DNA from: Steromphala cineraria
Lineage: Eukaryota; Mollusca; Gastropoda; Trochida; Trochidae
DNA: 64,000 nucleotides
NCBI GenBank assembly: GCA_916613615.1
Contig: OU744732.1
Span: forward strand, 35,996,478 to 36,060,477
Direction: 5' to 3'
Position 1 is the first letter of the stretch. Each line of letters starts with the position of its first letter. The notes beneath the pieces are model-generated. The model was given only the letters and a program-made list of their open reading frames with translations. It had not been told where the DNA came from and did no database searches. Below, one piece after another: positions 13,301-22,948 of this stretch. The position numbers were made by a program, and so were the translations under genes.

Positions 13301-16300
13301 ACAAATAACATATTATTTATTGATTAAAATTTAAATAGCTATATATTAGACTTAAATTTGTTGAAATGAAGGCTCCTCAGAAAAAGCACTAAAGGTAAAA
13401 GGTCAAAGTTCAAGTGACCATGACATGAAGGTCAAAGTCACACAACTTCATGGGCTCATGTGAATCAGAAAAAAATCCAATCAATCACTTCAAAGATGTT
13501 CAAAGACTTTATAAAAGTACAGAAAAAGACCCAATAAAAAACAACATTCCAAACTTCTAAGCACTAAAGACACTGTGGGGTATTAAAATGATAGAACATG
13601 ATGCATAACCTCGCACCAGTGTAATCCAATCAATATGAAATTAAAAACTTAACATGCCAGTGCCTGAAATTCTGATTCCAATATCTATTGCATACCAATA
13701 AAACCAAAAACTTGTCCCCTGCAAAGCTCCTGACTGTGAAGAACCTGTACCTATCACTTACTCAGCAGGTGGTAACACACTGTTGAGAGCTTGGAAAATC
13801 TTAATTCAAAGTTACTATCATTTGTGTTGTTTTCTAAGTAAGACGGGCATGTTTGTGTTTGATGATCGAATAAAGATCATGTCTCAACACAGAAAGATAT
13901 TTGCTGAGCAACAGGGTATTAAACCAAAGTTTTCAGGGAAAAAGAATTCAAGGAAATTCTTTATATACTGGTTTTTCAGTAAGCCTCATCTAGCTGAGAT
14001 CCACTTCAGTAGAACATCCAGGAAAATCCATCCTAAACTGTGGGCCATTTTCATGTCTTTTTGTAATTTTCTGAATTTTGAACATTGCCCTTATTTCTAT
14101 ATAATAAACTTAATAATTTAATTGGCCAATAAAATGACCACTGATCCTCTCCACTGATAAACCTCTTTTTAATGCCTATATTTGAACTTGATGTGTTTTT
14201 TAAACCTGAATTGTCTCAAAACTTCTTTGAGAGGCATTTTAGAAGTTGGAATGACAATAATGCTGAGGAATATATGGATGACAACTTCTTTGTTCATTGT
14301 ATGTGACGTTTTGACACAGATTCTTGTGTCGTTCTCAAGCAGAGAAAGAGTAAAGAAGTAGGCGCATATATATAAGTAAATTATTGTACTATTTACTTAT
14401 ATATATGCCCATACTTCTTTACTCTTCGTCTGCTTGAGAACGACACAGAATCTGTATCGAAACGTCGCATACAATGAACAAAGAAGTTGTTATCCTTATA
14501 TTCCTCAGCATTACTAAATTGTCTCCCCTGAATTACCTGTGATGTCCTCCTCCGTACCGCTGTTCATGAGAGGGGGCAGCACTGGGTACATGGTCCCCGG
14601 CGACACCTGGTGGGCTACATTTGGCTGCTGCCAGAATGACTGTGGTAATGCTCGACTTCTCATTGGCAATGGATCTGGAGGAACAACATTTGTGATATGA
14701 TCAAATGATATTGTCATAATTGAGAGGCAGATAAAGAAGAAATCTTAATAAATATAGAAAAACATGTTTTCAAGTCTGTTAATCAAACATTGACCAATAA
14801 GCAGTGTTGAAAATAAAGCCCGTCCGCCAGTCCTTCAACTGGCTACTCTTTGCCAGGACTGGTTACTTTATGGTCAGAACTTTTCCAAAAATTTCTTTAT
14901 TTTCCCCTAAGGAATTTACCAATTAATTTTCAGGACAGGCTAGGTTTCCAATCTATTTTATACACTGCAATAAGGCTGCATCTCCTGCTGAACAAGGACA
15001 TTAATTAAGGAGTATGCAAAACAAAAATTAAAATCTTTGACGACATTGTGCAAGCAAAATTTTCCAGGGATGGGAATCAAAGTGGTTGAGATTTTGTTTT
15101 GTGATCAACGTTGCTTTTAGAAGTAACCTTTGATGACTTTGCTACGCTCAAGAAAATGGCATTATGCATGCACTTGGCTTAATATTTACTGTCATTTTCT
15201 CATTTAGGAAGGGGGAAAGATGCCAAATGCTGGAAACAGGTTGAACTTTTTACATCTTACTCCCTATTTGATAACTGGGATATGGGTGATGAGAAGGCAT
15301 ATTCAATTAAAGGGACAGTCCTATTGTAATTTTTGAGGAATCAAAAGTCAGGAGTACTTCCCGGTTTATACATAAACATGATTATTACATAATTACATCA
15401 TGTTTATTTTCATAAATGTTAGTGAGGGTAACATTATGGTTGTTCTAGATTTAACAATTGGATTGAAGACTTGAAAGTGTATTTAAATTCTCCTGAAAGG
15501 GTTCTTTTACCTTTTGCAAAAAGATTTAACAGACAAATTCTATCAGTATGAATTTAGTAACATTTTATTTTTAACAGGTAAAATAAACTCTTGATGAGAA
15601 TTAATCTTGGAGGCAATAGGCTAAAAAACAATTCTTATACCTTAACCGCTTAGAAGCCTCCCTACAGAGATAGACATTGTGTGCTGAATACTGTAAAGTT
15701 CATGTCTTTTATCATCCTGTCTGATAATCATAGATTTTGATAGCTCTCTTAGGAAATACTGACATGAACTCGTGCATTTCATCCTATTCACACATTGACA
15801 CACCTCAACTCCTTAGGGAATACTGACATGAACTCGTGCATTTCATCCTATTCACACATTGACACACCTCAACTCCTTAGGAAATACTGACATGAACTCG
15901 TGCATTTCATCCTATTCACACATTGACACACCTCAACTCCTTAGGAAATACTGACAAGTTATTTCTGCAGGATTATTTTAGTAGACATTTTAGTAGAACA
16001 TAAATAACTACATGTTTAAGATTTTCATGAAATACGGGACGGGTTTGGTAATTATAATTTAATGAGTGAAGACAAGCCTTATACTGATACCATTCATGGC
16101 TCAGTATCATAAAAATGATATTACACAACACAATACTTTATTGATTACTTGCTAAAAACATTGTTTATCAAATTTGCAGATATGACGAGTGCATCGCCCC
16201 AAATGACATTGTGACATCATAAACAACGGTTTTGATGTCATGATGATGTCACATCATTTTATATGGTCAGCATGCAATGTTATTACTTTGTAGATTACTA

Positions 16301-19300
16301 AACACCCACATAATCGACAGGTGAGTAACAGATCATAATAAGTACTGAAGGTCATCTGTAGATGGTTATATTCTAGACAAGACTACCCTTATAAAATGTT
16401 CAAGAAAAGATACAACAAATAATGTACAAAGTTGTCTTTATGATTTACTGCAGTGTTTAAAATATAGCCCGTCCGCCAGTCCTAAAATACTAGCTACTTT
16501 TTGGTCATGACTGGTAACTTTTCACAAAATTTCTTTATTTTTCCCTTAGGAATTGACCAATAAATTCTCAGGACAGGCTAGGTTTTCAATCTATTTTATA
16601 CGCTGTTTACAGTTATTGACAAATTTGAGAAAGGGACAGCTGTCTAGCTGCTTGATTTGTATTAGGAAAGCTTATAATTATCATATCAATTATATTACTC
16701 CAGAACTGAAGTAATAAATTCTGATTAACATTCTCTCATGAAAATAATGATGAATTAAAATGAAACAATATGAATATCAGTGTTGTTCCTATGTGATCAG
16801 TTAAGGGGGTCATTTTGGCCTTTTCTGAGTGGATGGGACCCCTTACAATGGTAAAAGTATCCTTCTTCTTCAAATTTTAAGGGACATCTAGCAAAAAAGG
16901 GTAGGCAAATGTCCCCAGGACCCCCTCTAGGAACAACACTGGAATATGCTAACATAATTTTTTTGTACAGGTATCATACTTCAATGTCATTTATGTCAAG
17001 ATAAAATAATTTTTGTGCTAGACTTTTCGTCAATATGGATTTAGGAAATTATAATCATTACAATCATTTAACCTAGAATCGCAAGGAAACAAAATGTCTG
17101 ACTCTAATCAATTTCACCCCACCGAGTAAGAACAATCTCAAGTAACAAAATGACAATATGATAGTGGCCTAGAGAAACAGTTATAAAGTTCTTGTAAACA
17201 AGAATAGCTGAAGGACAAAGATACGTCCGATTGTATCGACGTGACCTGTCAAACATTGCAATCAACGACCAATCAATACGGGACTAGTGGAGCGAGACGT
17301 TGATGAATATTTCAGTCCTTACTATACTACTAGTATAATGTCTTGGCTCTATTATTGATCATAACAAAGCTCACACTGTGTGCATCACTGGCTTTCAAGT
17401 TGTAAACAACTATAGCTTATGTTTATATCTTTACAAAATCAATTACTTGATTTGTTTAAAAAGTGAATTTGATGTTTTGTAGATGGAATTTTTTCTGAAA
17501 TACTTTAAAATTTTCAGGAATTAAGGAAAATATTAAACTATTCCCCCTTTTTTTAATTTCGGGGTAGCATTTTGCAACACTTTTTTAAAGAGGAATTCTG
17601 ACTTGGCATGTTTGTTTTCAAAATGGTAAAATTCATGTCATATGAATTATAATAGTATTTATATGAATTAAAGCTAGCGTAACTTTCAGCATGGTAGATT
17701 ATTTTCGGATTTTTGCTTAGAGGATCAAAAGTGTAAATGTTAACGTCATTGGTATTACTCATGTTCGATTTTTTTCTCTCCTTTCTAAAGCAAATATTTA
17801 ACATCAGTTTCTGACAGATAATAATATGAAGAATGAATGTGTTAACATATGAAAATATATATGCTGATAATGAAATTGATTACTTTCTTTGACACCAAGA
17901 CCAAAAAGAATCTGATACGAGATTGATCAAAACAAATTGGTGAGACACACCCATTTGAATTATTAATTATTGATTCACATGGGATTAATCATTCTACAAA
18001 CCAAATTCTTTTCTTAAAGATACCTTCAAAATTCCTTTCTTAGATATTCTACATTATAAATCATGTGGTATTCATCATATGTGAAATCTATTTTCTTTTC
18101 AACATCTAGTATTACTGTTTTTGTGATTTACTCATGAAAACACATCATTCATGTTTCTTATTGAAAGTGACGACATTTTTTTCATAAAGATTTTAGATAT
18201 GATGGCTTATGATCCTTTACATGACTCATGACCTCAACAGCTCTAATTGAAGTTCAACAGTAACAAACTTGACTCTTTGAATGGGTGACCCAAATCATCG
18301 AAGGATTATCTGAAAGGTTAAAGGGTTGAACCCCTGTTCAATACTGAGATATGAGTTGTGAGAGTGTCCGCCCTAGCTTATTCAAAATAATCCTCTATTC
18401 ACCCAGAAGTTGAAAACCCTATCATAGCAACCAGTCTGCAATCTTGTGAGGGAAAATATCACAAAAACACCAACCTCTCACTAAGCATGCGCAGTATTAC
18501 CGATATATCTGTTTATTGCAATACACACTTCTGAAAATATCCAATATATATATATTTTAAAACGAGATATTTCCATCTAAGATTGCAAAAAACACAACCA
18601 AATAAAACATTTAACTTTTACAAAGTTTGAAGTTGTGTAGAGAAAATAGCATGAATATAGCTGAGCAGTGATAATCATTCTTAACGCTCATATCAAGACA
18701 AAATAGCATGCACATTCTTGAATTAAAGGAGTACCAATATATTGCATTATGGATTGCAATACGCTTTTCTGTATCACAATATATTGCAATACAGAAATGA
18801 GAAATGATACCCATCCTTACCTCTCACCCAGTTTACTTTCTTTTGAAAACAATCTTTATTTATTATTAGAATAACCACTGGTTTACATCAATTTATGAAA
18901 TTGAATGAAAATACCTTGTAATGCCATAGCAAGATATTTCACACTCAAGTGAATATGATTGGATTCGCTCCTTGTTTTTTTGACCAAATGGCAACCTTTC
19001 TAAAAATGCTCAACAAAGTAATTTACAATTTTTCATGAAAATGTGAAACATATGGACAAGGCTTATCAATTCAAACCTCCAGTTCCAATAAATAACGTAT
19101 ATTGCCCTGCCCTTCAAATCATTACACCACCCATAGAGAGACATTACATGTTAACTAAGATCATCTACAATGTCCATGAATCTGAACATAGCCTGACAAT
19201 CAAGGTGCATTGATTGAAATACATTCCGCTATTGACATGACTTTGCTATAGGGTGTTGCTGAGCCTGTCATACAGCGAGGCAATTGACGAGGATATAACT

Positions 19301-22300
19301 GCATTGATTTCCAGATAATGGGGATTTGTCAGGATGAGTGTCGTCCCTGCTTGAGGCAGTCTATGGATACCTGGACTAAAATATCTCACCTTGGTGAAAA
19401 ATAATCTGAATCGTCTTATTGAAAATTGAAAAGATACTTCCATCGTTATTATGTAATAATTATGTAAGAGAGTACAAGACTATAAGACCTTAATATATGG
19501 ATATTAAATTAGGGATGTCAATTTAAAAAGGATATTAAATACAAGGTTTTCAATTGTGCAAAAGTATATTTGTATATTTGTATATTTGATATTGCCATTA
19601 AAATAACACTGGAGAGTCTTCAAAGGGTGTACAACATAAACTTTGTAAAATGTACTTGATTTCTTGTTGATTTTATATACTGATCTCTTGTTGATTTATT
19701 TACTGATTTCTTATTGATTTATATACTGATTTCTTGCTGAATTTATATACTGATTTCTTGATTTATAAACTGTGATGTCTTGAAGATTTTATATACTGAT
19801 CTCTTGATTTATATACTGATGTCTTGAAGATTTTATATACTGATCTATGGTTGATTTTTATATTCTGATCTCTTGTTGATTTTATAAACTGATCTCTTGT
19901 TGAATTTATAATATCTTGTTGATTTTATATACTGATCTCTTGTTGATTTTATATATTGATCTCTTGTTGATTTTATATACTGATCTCTTGTTGATTTTAT
20001 AAACTGATGTCATGTTGATTTTATATACTGGTCTCTTGTTGATATTATATACTGATGACTTGTTGATTTTATATTCTGATCTCTGGTTGATTTAATATAC
20101 TGATGTCATGTTGATTTTATATACTGATATCATGTTGATTTTATATACTGATGTCATGTTGATTTTATATACTGGTCTCTTGTTTATTTTATATACTGAT
20201 GTCTGGTTGATTTTATATACTGATCTCTTGTTTATTTTATATACTGATCTCTAGCTGATATTATATACTGATCTCTAATTGATATTATATACTGAAGTCT
20301 TGTTGAAATTAAAATATCCTGTTGATTTTATATATATAATGATCTCTATTTGATTTTATATACAACCTCTGGTTGATTTAATATTCTGATCTCTTGTTGA
20401 TTTATATATCTCTTTCTTGTTAGTTTTATATACAGATCCCTGCTTGGTATAACAAACCTATCTATTCTTGGTGTTAAGTCTGCTTTAGATCCTTTATATC
20501 CAGGACAATGCCTCCATAAAGAGTTTTTGACTTTGATCAAGTACACACATACATATATAATACCTACATACACATATATATAAGTACCTTCTTAAGAACA
20601 ATAGGAGATATAACTCGCATCATTGTATATAACATTATCTTAGGGGTATCTATGTGTTTGGTTTAGATTGTGTATCAATCAGGAAGTAAACTTCAATCCA
20701 ATATGAGCAATATTTGACGTTTCTATCTTTTTTCTTATGAATTTACGTTGTTCAAACATACTTGTTTGAATAGAATTATCAACAGTCATGATCAGTATGC
20801 TTCCAAGTCAATTTCAGTTTCAAATGATCTCCATACCGTATTCGACCTAATAAGCACCCTGCTTCAAGCGCCCCAAAGGTTTTTGCATGATAGGTCTTAC
20901 AACCGCCCATGTACCAGCGGTACTAAAATAATGAATTCAGCGTATTCACTTTGTTTCATGTGGAATTAAAGGACACATTATAATGTGTAAGTATGTTTTG
21001 AATGCCTGTATCAGTTATCAAAGACAACCTAAACACAGTTCAACTTCAGTAGTCTCTATTTCTCAAATGTCATTCACAATACTTTAATAAGCACCCACCC
21101 AAGTCAATGTTTTAATCGCCCTGGGAGCTTATTAGGTCGGTAATTGTTTTTGGGTCATTATTTTCAGAAATAGATAATTTTGCTTGCCAAAATGATTGTC
21201 TTTTGCCTTGAACAAAAATTAAATTTCTGTTCTAGCCATCAAAATTGAGTATGCATTTGCTTTCTTCTTTAAGAATAATATTAGAAGTTGTTTAGTCACA
21301 ATGGTGCATTGATTTCCAAGAATTAGGCAGTATCATTCTATTTCCTTAGAGGGTTTAAATTGTAATTTTTTTAGGTGTGATGATATATCTTAATATCAAT
21401 AATCACGATTCATGATCTGACAATACATGAATTGTGATGAATTGTATTTATCAAATCATTTATTTTCATTGAGACTAAAGATTTTACTCAAAGAACTCCA
21501 ATTTTTTTTATCGCAATCAGTTTTGTATCAAATTGTCAGACTTATGCCCTAACCTAAGCTGACATGTACGTCACTTTCTGTCACCCTCAGTCCTGATAAA
21601 GGCCCAGCTACCCAAAGGACTGCTGGATACAAAATTTAAGTTCCCATGCAAAGCAAGTCCTAAATCTTTCAAAATATCTCAAATTATCTAAGAAAGTAGG
21701 TCACCCATCCAATAAATCACACACTTTGTTGCTGAACTTGAACAGATCAGTGATCTATGCCACAGATCAGTGATCTATGCCCTGTGAAACATGCCAATCT
21801 AAGTGTATCCAGTAGGGCTGAGTATCATGGGAAATCTCACGATTCGATATGTATCACGATACAGACAGGCGATACAGTATGTATCACGATACATTGTTTA
21901 AAGTATAACTTAGTGCATATTTTGTGAAATATTCAAGATGGTGGAAATTTTGTGTTACAAGATGATCGAAAATCAAATATTAAAACGTTTTTTTTCTTTC
22001 TTCAAAAACAGTTATTTATGAATCAGATTGCTTAATGCTTACTGTAGTTACAGTTACTGCACAACACTAGCTGGTTTTATAGTGTTCACTTAGTTTTTTC
22101 TTTTCATTTTTAAGTAAGTGAAATCTATTTTTAGTGTATCACGATACAGGAAGCTCACGATACAATAATCACGATTTCCTAAGCTACGACTGTATCGTAG
22201 GTATCGGTGAATCGTTACAGCCCTAGTATCCAGAGTTGCTTGTTTTCGTCTCTTTCTAGAGACTAAGTTCGTCAAGATTGCTATTGTTCATGTTTTCTAA

Positions 22301-22948
22301 TAAAACTTTGACTATCACTTTGAAATAATCATTAAAATTTGTCGCTCAATATATTTCTTAATTGATTTTAACATTAAAATCAGGTCACATTTTCAAGCTG
22401 CTGTTGAATAGCTTACCTTTTCTCATTCGGAATTTAGGAGGAGTTTGTTCTCGTCTTTTAATCCCATCCCGTAATGACAATAACATCGCAGTTTTCTTTT
22501 TCTTATTTCTTGGTCTGGGAGCTTCAATAGCTTGAGCATGGTGTTTAAATCCCGGTGGCCGCACATAAATAGGTCCACTGGCAGTACTACTATTTGGAGA
22601 TGCAACGTTTTCATAATCATGATCATGTTCACAAGCGTACGTCGACAACGATGTAGGGCTCGTGGGAAGTTGGGGGGAAGTTGATGGAACAGGTGGGGAA
22701 TTTGTAGGAATGGACGGGGTATTTGAAGGAATGGACGGAGAATTGGTAGTAAAGGTTGACACATGAACTGACGAAAAATTCGTCAACTGCACGCTATGAG
22801 GTAATTGTTTTGAAATTTGTGAACTTCTCGGAGATCGAGGACTCTCTAAAGCGTCATCCTCATCGCTCGAGAATGAAGGTCCACGTTTTCCCCCATTCTG
22901 TTTTGGAGGAGGTGGTTGTGGAATTCTTGTTAATGTTGTGGTTGCCAT
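4051..22948 (-). CDS. Putative nuclear protein with TEAD-binding omega-loop motif and AT-hook (4 coding exons, 367 aa)
   Basis: Coding exons are 22948-22417, 14674-14537, 5474-5294 and 4303-4051. All introns are GT-AG, phases 1, 1 and 2 match at every junction, and the sum is 1104 nt (367 aa plus TAG). The start MATTTLTRIPQPPPP is followed by a Ser/Pro-rich low-complexity stretch (about 10-115) with tandem SPSIPxNTPSIPTNSP-like units, then a basic patch (PRPRNKKKK). Residues about 178-196 read DPLPMRSRALPQSFWQQPN, which aligns with the YAP and FAM181 omega loop that binds TEAD (M, R, L-P, S-F and aromatic residues kept; second Phe is Trp). Then come RPVTPPEER, VTVANTDLLFRLFDG and an AT-hook HKRGRPKK (about 280-287). 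No WW domain, PPxY motif, signal peptide or membrane segment is visible. I do not recognise the orthologue. A nuclear transcriptional cofactor is my inference; an invertebrate FAM181-like gene is one possibility. Confidence 0.82.
4422..4678. mobile_element. Mutator-like MITE, copy 1
   Basis: Terminal inverted repeats begin CAGTCTAAGTAAACCTAGCC on the left; the right end reads GGCTTTAGTTTGACTG. They continue as a long complementary stretch (CTTGCTATACTCCCATA and its complement). Flanks acaaggtctt and acaaggtcta give a 9-10-bp target duplication. The interior has a GTCGCGTCAGCCGAC motif shared with the other three copies. It lies in intron 3 of the omega-loop/AT-hook gene, and no coding capacity is seen. 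Confidence 0.85.
4880..5154. mobile_element. MITE with TACTGTA/TACGGTA ends (ATAGATGCCGGGCC family)
   Basis: Left end TACTGTATTTTCTCGAATAG and right end TTCGATTAAATACGGTA are imperfect inverted repeats. The interior repeats GATGCCGGG modules in both orientations. It sits in intron 3 of the omega-loop/AT-hook gene. Confidence 0.65.
5294..5474 (-). CDS. Omega-loop/AT-hook gene, coding exon 3
   Basis: The exon lies between TTATCCAG| and GGAAG|GTAGGA, 181 nt, entering in phase 1 and leaving in phase 2. It encodes MRPVTPPEERTESDERE, then RVPDRKVTVANTDLLFRLFDG, which looks like the best conserved segment of the C-terminal half, then GNGHKRG. The final two bases make the first part of the AT-hook arginine. 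Confidence 0.82.
6815..6900 (-). repeat. 3' tail of a SINE/LINE with TTA microsatellite
   Basis: On the minus strand the sequence reads TAGCGCCTTGAGCATGC, then GCGCCTAATAAATACCC and a run of ATT units. This is the common tail layout of metazoan retroposons that end in GCGC-TATAAAT plus ATT repeats. The 5' part is not recognisable. Confidence 0.5.
7480..7832. mobile_element. piggyBac-like MITE, degenerate copy
   Basis: The right end CATGCTACTGCCCCT is followed by TTAA (7833-7836). The inside (TCATTACACAAAACAATCATCCAG and GGCGGCCATCTTTGTGTGAACA) is a diverged match to the intact copy at 56351-56706. The left end is eroded, so the start is approximate. Confidence 0.55.
8406..8557. mobile_element. 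CAGTG...CACTG MITE family, degenerate copy
   Basis: The right end GGGCCTTGTTTCATGCACTG matches the 30179 and 27930 copies. The left end CAATGTTAGCGTATGAAAGA is a decayed counterpart. The interior has the AGTAACTAGGTACC module of the family. Confidence 0.6.
9385..9496. repeat. Hairpin-forming inverted repeat
   Basis: Arms TAGGATACATAACTCGTTCC and its near-complement surround a short loop containing GGCTCGTGACAAAGC. It resembles other foldback elements in the window but shares no clear sequence with them. Confidence 0.6.
9968..10108. mobile_element. Foldback element with TTATTACCC...GGGTAATAA ends, copy 1
   Basis: A long hairpin: arms run from TTATTACCCGAGTAACTG through GACTTTTACAAAACGAGTG to the complement ending GGAGGGTAATAATTTCTTTA. 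The loop is CGAG-rich (CGCTCGAGCGAGAGCGAGG). Its termini resemble those of the hairpin at 44784-44927. Confidence 0.65.
11288..11690. mobile_element. Inverted-repeat element with CGGAACTAGCGAGGT ends
   Basis: Left end ATAACCGTACACCGGAACTAGCGAGG pairs with right end CCTCGCTAGTTCCGACGTACG; a second internal pair is GTTGCTAGCGAGGAG and CTCCTCACTAGCAAC. The ~300-bp centre is non-coding. Confidence 0.55.
11713..11999. mobile_element. Mutator-like MITE, copy 2
   Basis: Ends are CAGTCTAAGTAAACCTAATC and GGCTAGGTTTACTTAGACTG, with a flanking 10-bp duplication gtgaatgagc on both sides. Long subterminal inverted repeats read CACTATACTCCAATATTG. The internal GGTTGGCTGACACGACC module matches the other copies. 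Confidence 0.88.
14258..14513. mobile_element. Palindromic MITE, 256 bp
   Basis: Two arms of about 115 bp pair over nearly their whole length, from TAATGCTGAGGAATAT to ATATTCCTCAGCATTA, through AACTTCTTTGTTCATTGTAT and AGTAAAGAAGTAGGCGCATA. Only a short AT-rich centre is unpaired. The TA at each edge suggests a Tc1/mariner-type TA target, which is inference. It ends 24 bp from the omega-loop exon at 14537-14674. Confidence 0.8.
14537..14674 (-). CDS. Omega-loop/AT-hook gene, coding exon 2 (omega-loop exon)
   Basis: The exon lies between CTCCAG| and ACAG|GTAATT, 138 nt, phase 1 to phase 1. It starts with DPLPMRSRALPQSFWQQPN, so the putative TEAD-binding loop begins exactly at the exon edge. 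The rest is hydrophobic/proline-rich (YPVLPPLMNSG) and then acidic (TEEDIT). Because both flanking introns are phase 1, the exon could be skipped without shifting the frame. Confidence 0.82.
14802..14967. mobile_element. CAGTG...CACTG MITE family, CCGTCCGCCAGTCC subtype
   Basis: It begins CAGTGTTGAAAATAAAGCCC and ends CAATCTATTTTATACACTG. The interior has GGACTGGTTACTTTATGGTC and GGACAGGCTAGGTTTCCAA, shared with 16451-16605 and 40431-40649. Confidence 0.75.
15751..15955. repeat. 64-bp tandem repeat, three copies plus part of a fourth
   Basis: Units start with AGGAAATACTGACATGAACT at 15751, 15815, 15879 and 15943, an exact 64-bp period. The first three are almost identical (one GAA versus GGA change), so the array is recent. 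The unit carries no ORF of note. Confidence 0.95.
16451..16605. mobile_element. CAGTG...CACTG MITE family, CCGTCCGCCAGTCC subtype
   Basis: It starts CAGTGTTTAAAATATAGCCC and ends ATCTATTTTATACGCTG, closely matching 14802-14967 across its length. Confidence 0.75.
16778..16941. mobile_element. MITE with CAGTGTTGTTCCTA ends, copy 1
   Basis: Left CAGTGTTGTTCCTATGTGAT and right CCTCTAGGAACAACACTG are inverted repeats. The short flanking match gaatat on both sides may be the target duplication. The interior (GGGGGTCATTTTGGCC to GTCCCCAGGACCCCC) is shared with 36838-37002. Confidence 0.78.
19655..20434. repeat. Minisatellite, ~24-bp unit TGATCTCTTGTTGATTTTATATAC
   Basis: Around thirty units of the consensus run almost without interruption, with variants at fixed places (GATCTCTTG, GATGTCATG, GATGTCTTGAA, GGTCTCTTG) and small deletions, especially at both edges. 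Identical variants tend to be neighbours, as expected from unequal exchange. It is strongly AT-rich and intronic. Confidence 0.93.
20834..21144. mobile_element. MITE with TACCGTA-type end (GACCTAATAAGC family)
   Basis: Left TACCGTATTCGACCTAATAA is the inverted partner of right GGGAGCTTATTAGGTCGGTA. The GCGCCC/GGGCG modules near each end recur in the element that ends at 43079. Confidence 0.6.
21813..22225. mobile_element. hAT-type MITE with 8-bp target duplication
   Basis: The element runs from TAGGGCTGAGTATCATGG to GAATCGTTACAGCCCTA and is flanked on each side by gtatccag (21805-21812 and 22226-22233). An 8-bp duplication with these ends is typical of hAT elements. The interior is rich in GTATCACGATACA repeats in both orientations and carries no transposase. 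Confidence 0.88.
22417..22948 (-). CDS. Omega-loop/AT-hook gene, coding exon 1
   Basis: The ATG is at 22948-22946. An in-frame upstream Met exists, but the extra residues are hydrophobic and AT-rich, so MATTTLTRIP is preferred. The exon encodes residues 1-177, is Ser/Pro/Thr-rich and ends in phase 1 at AAAAG|GTAAGC. It contains a His/Asp/Glu cluster (CEHDHDYEN) and a lysine-rich NLS-like patch. Confidence 0.8.

Larger units (their letters stand above)
5475..14536. other. Intron 2 of the omega-loop/AT-hook gene, repeat-bearing
   Basis: No credible exon was found in this 9-kb intron. It holds a SINE/LINE tail near 6815-6900 (reverse orientation, TTA microsatellite), a partial piggyBac-like MITE ending at 7832, a CAGTG-family MITE (8406-8557) and two hairpin elements (9385-9496, 9968-10108). 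It also has an inverted repeat built on CGGAACTAGCGAGGT (11288-11690), a Mutator-like MITE (11713-11999) and a palindrome (14258-14513). A 26-bp GTGACGTCACGAACAATG direct repeat occurs at 10190-10245. Confidence 0.7.
14675..22416. other. Intron 1 of the omega-loop/AT-hook gene, repeat-bearing
   Basis: No convincing exon is seen. Contents are two CAGTG-family MITEs (14802, 16451), a 64-bp tandem repeat (15751), a CAGTGTTGTTCCTA MITE (16778), a large minisatellite (19655-20434), a TACCGTA-end element (20834) and an intact hAT-type MITE (21813). The rest of 17-19.6 kb looks like unique AT-rich DNA. Confidence 0.7.

Noticed and set aside
13783..14121. 112-aa plus-strand ORF
   Set aside because: Starts at TTG, lies in an intron, composition is AT-driven and no motif is seen.
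15751..15955. CRISPR array
   Set aside because: Whole 64-bp units repeat without variable spacers, in a eukaryotic intron; plain tandem duplication.
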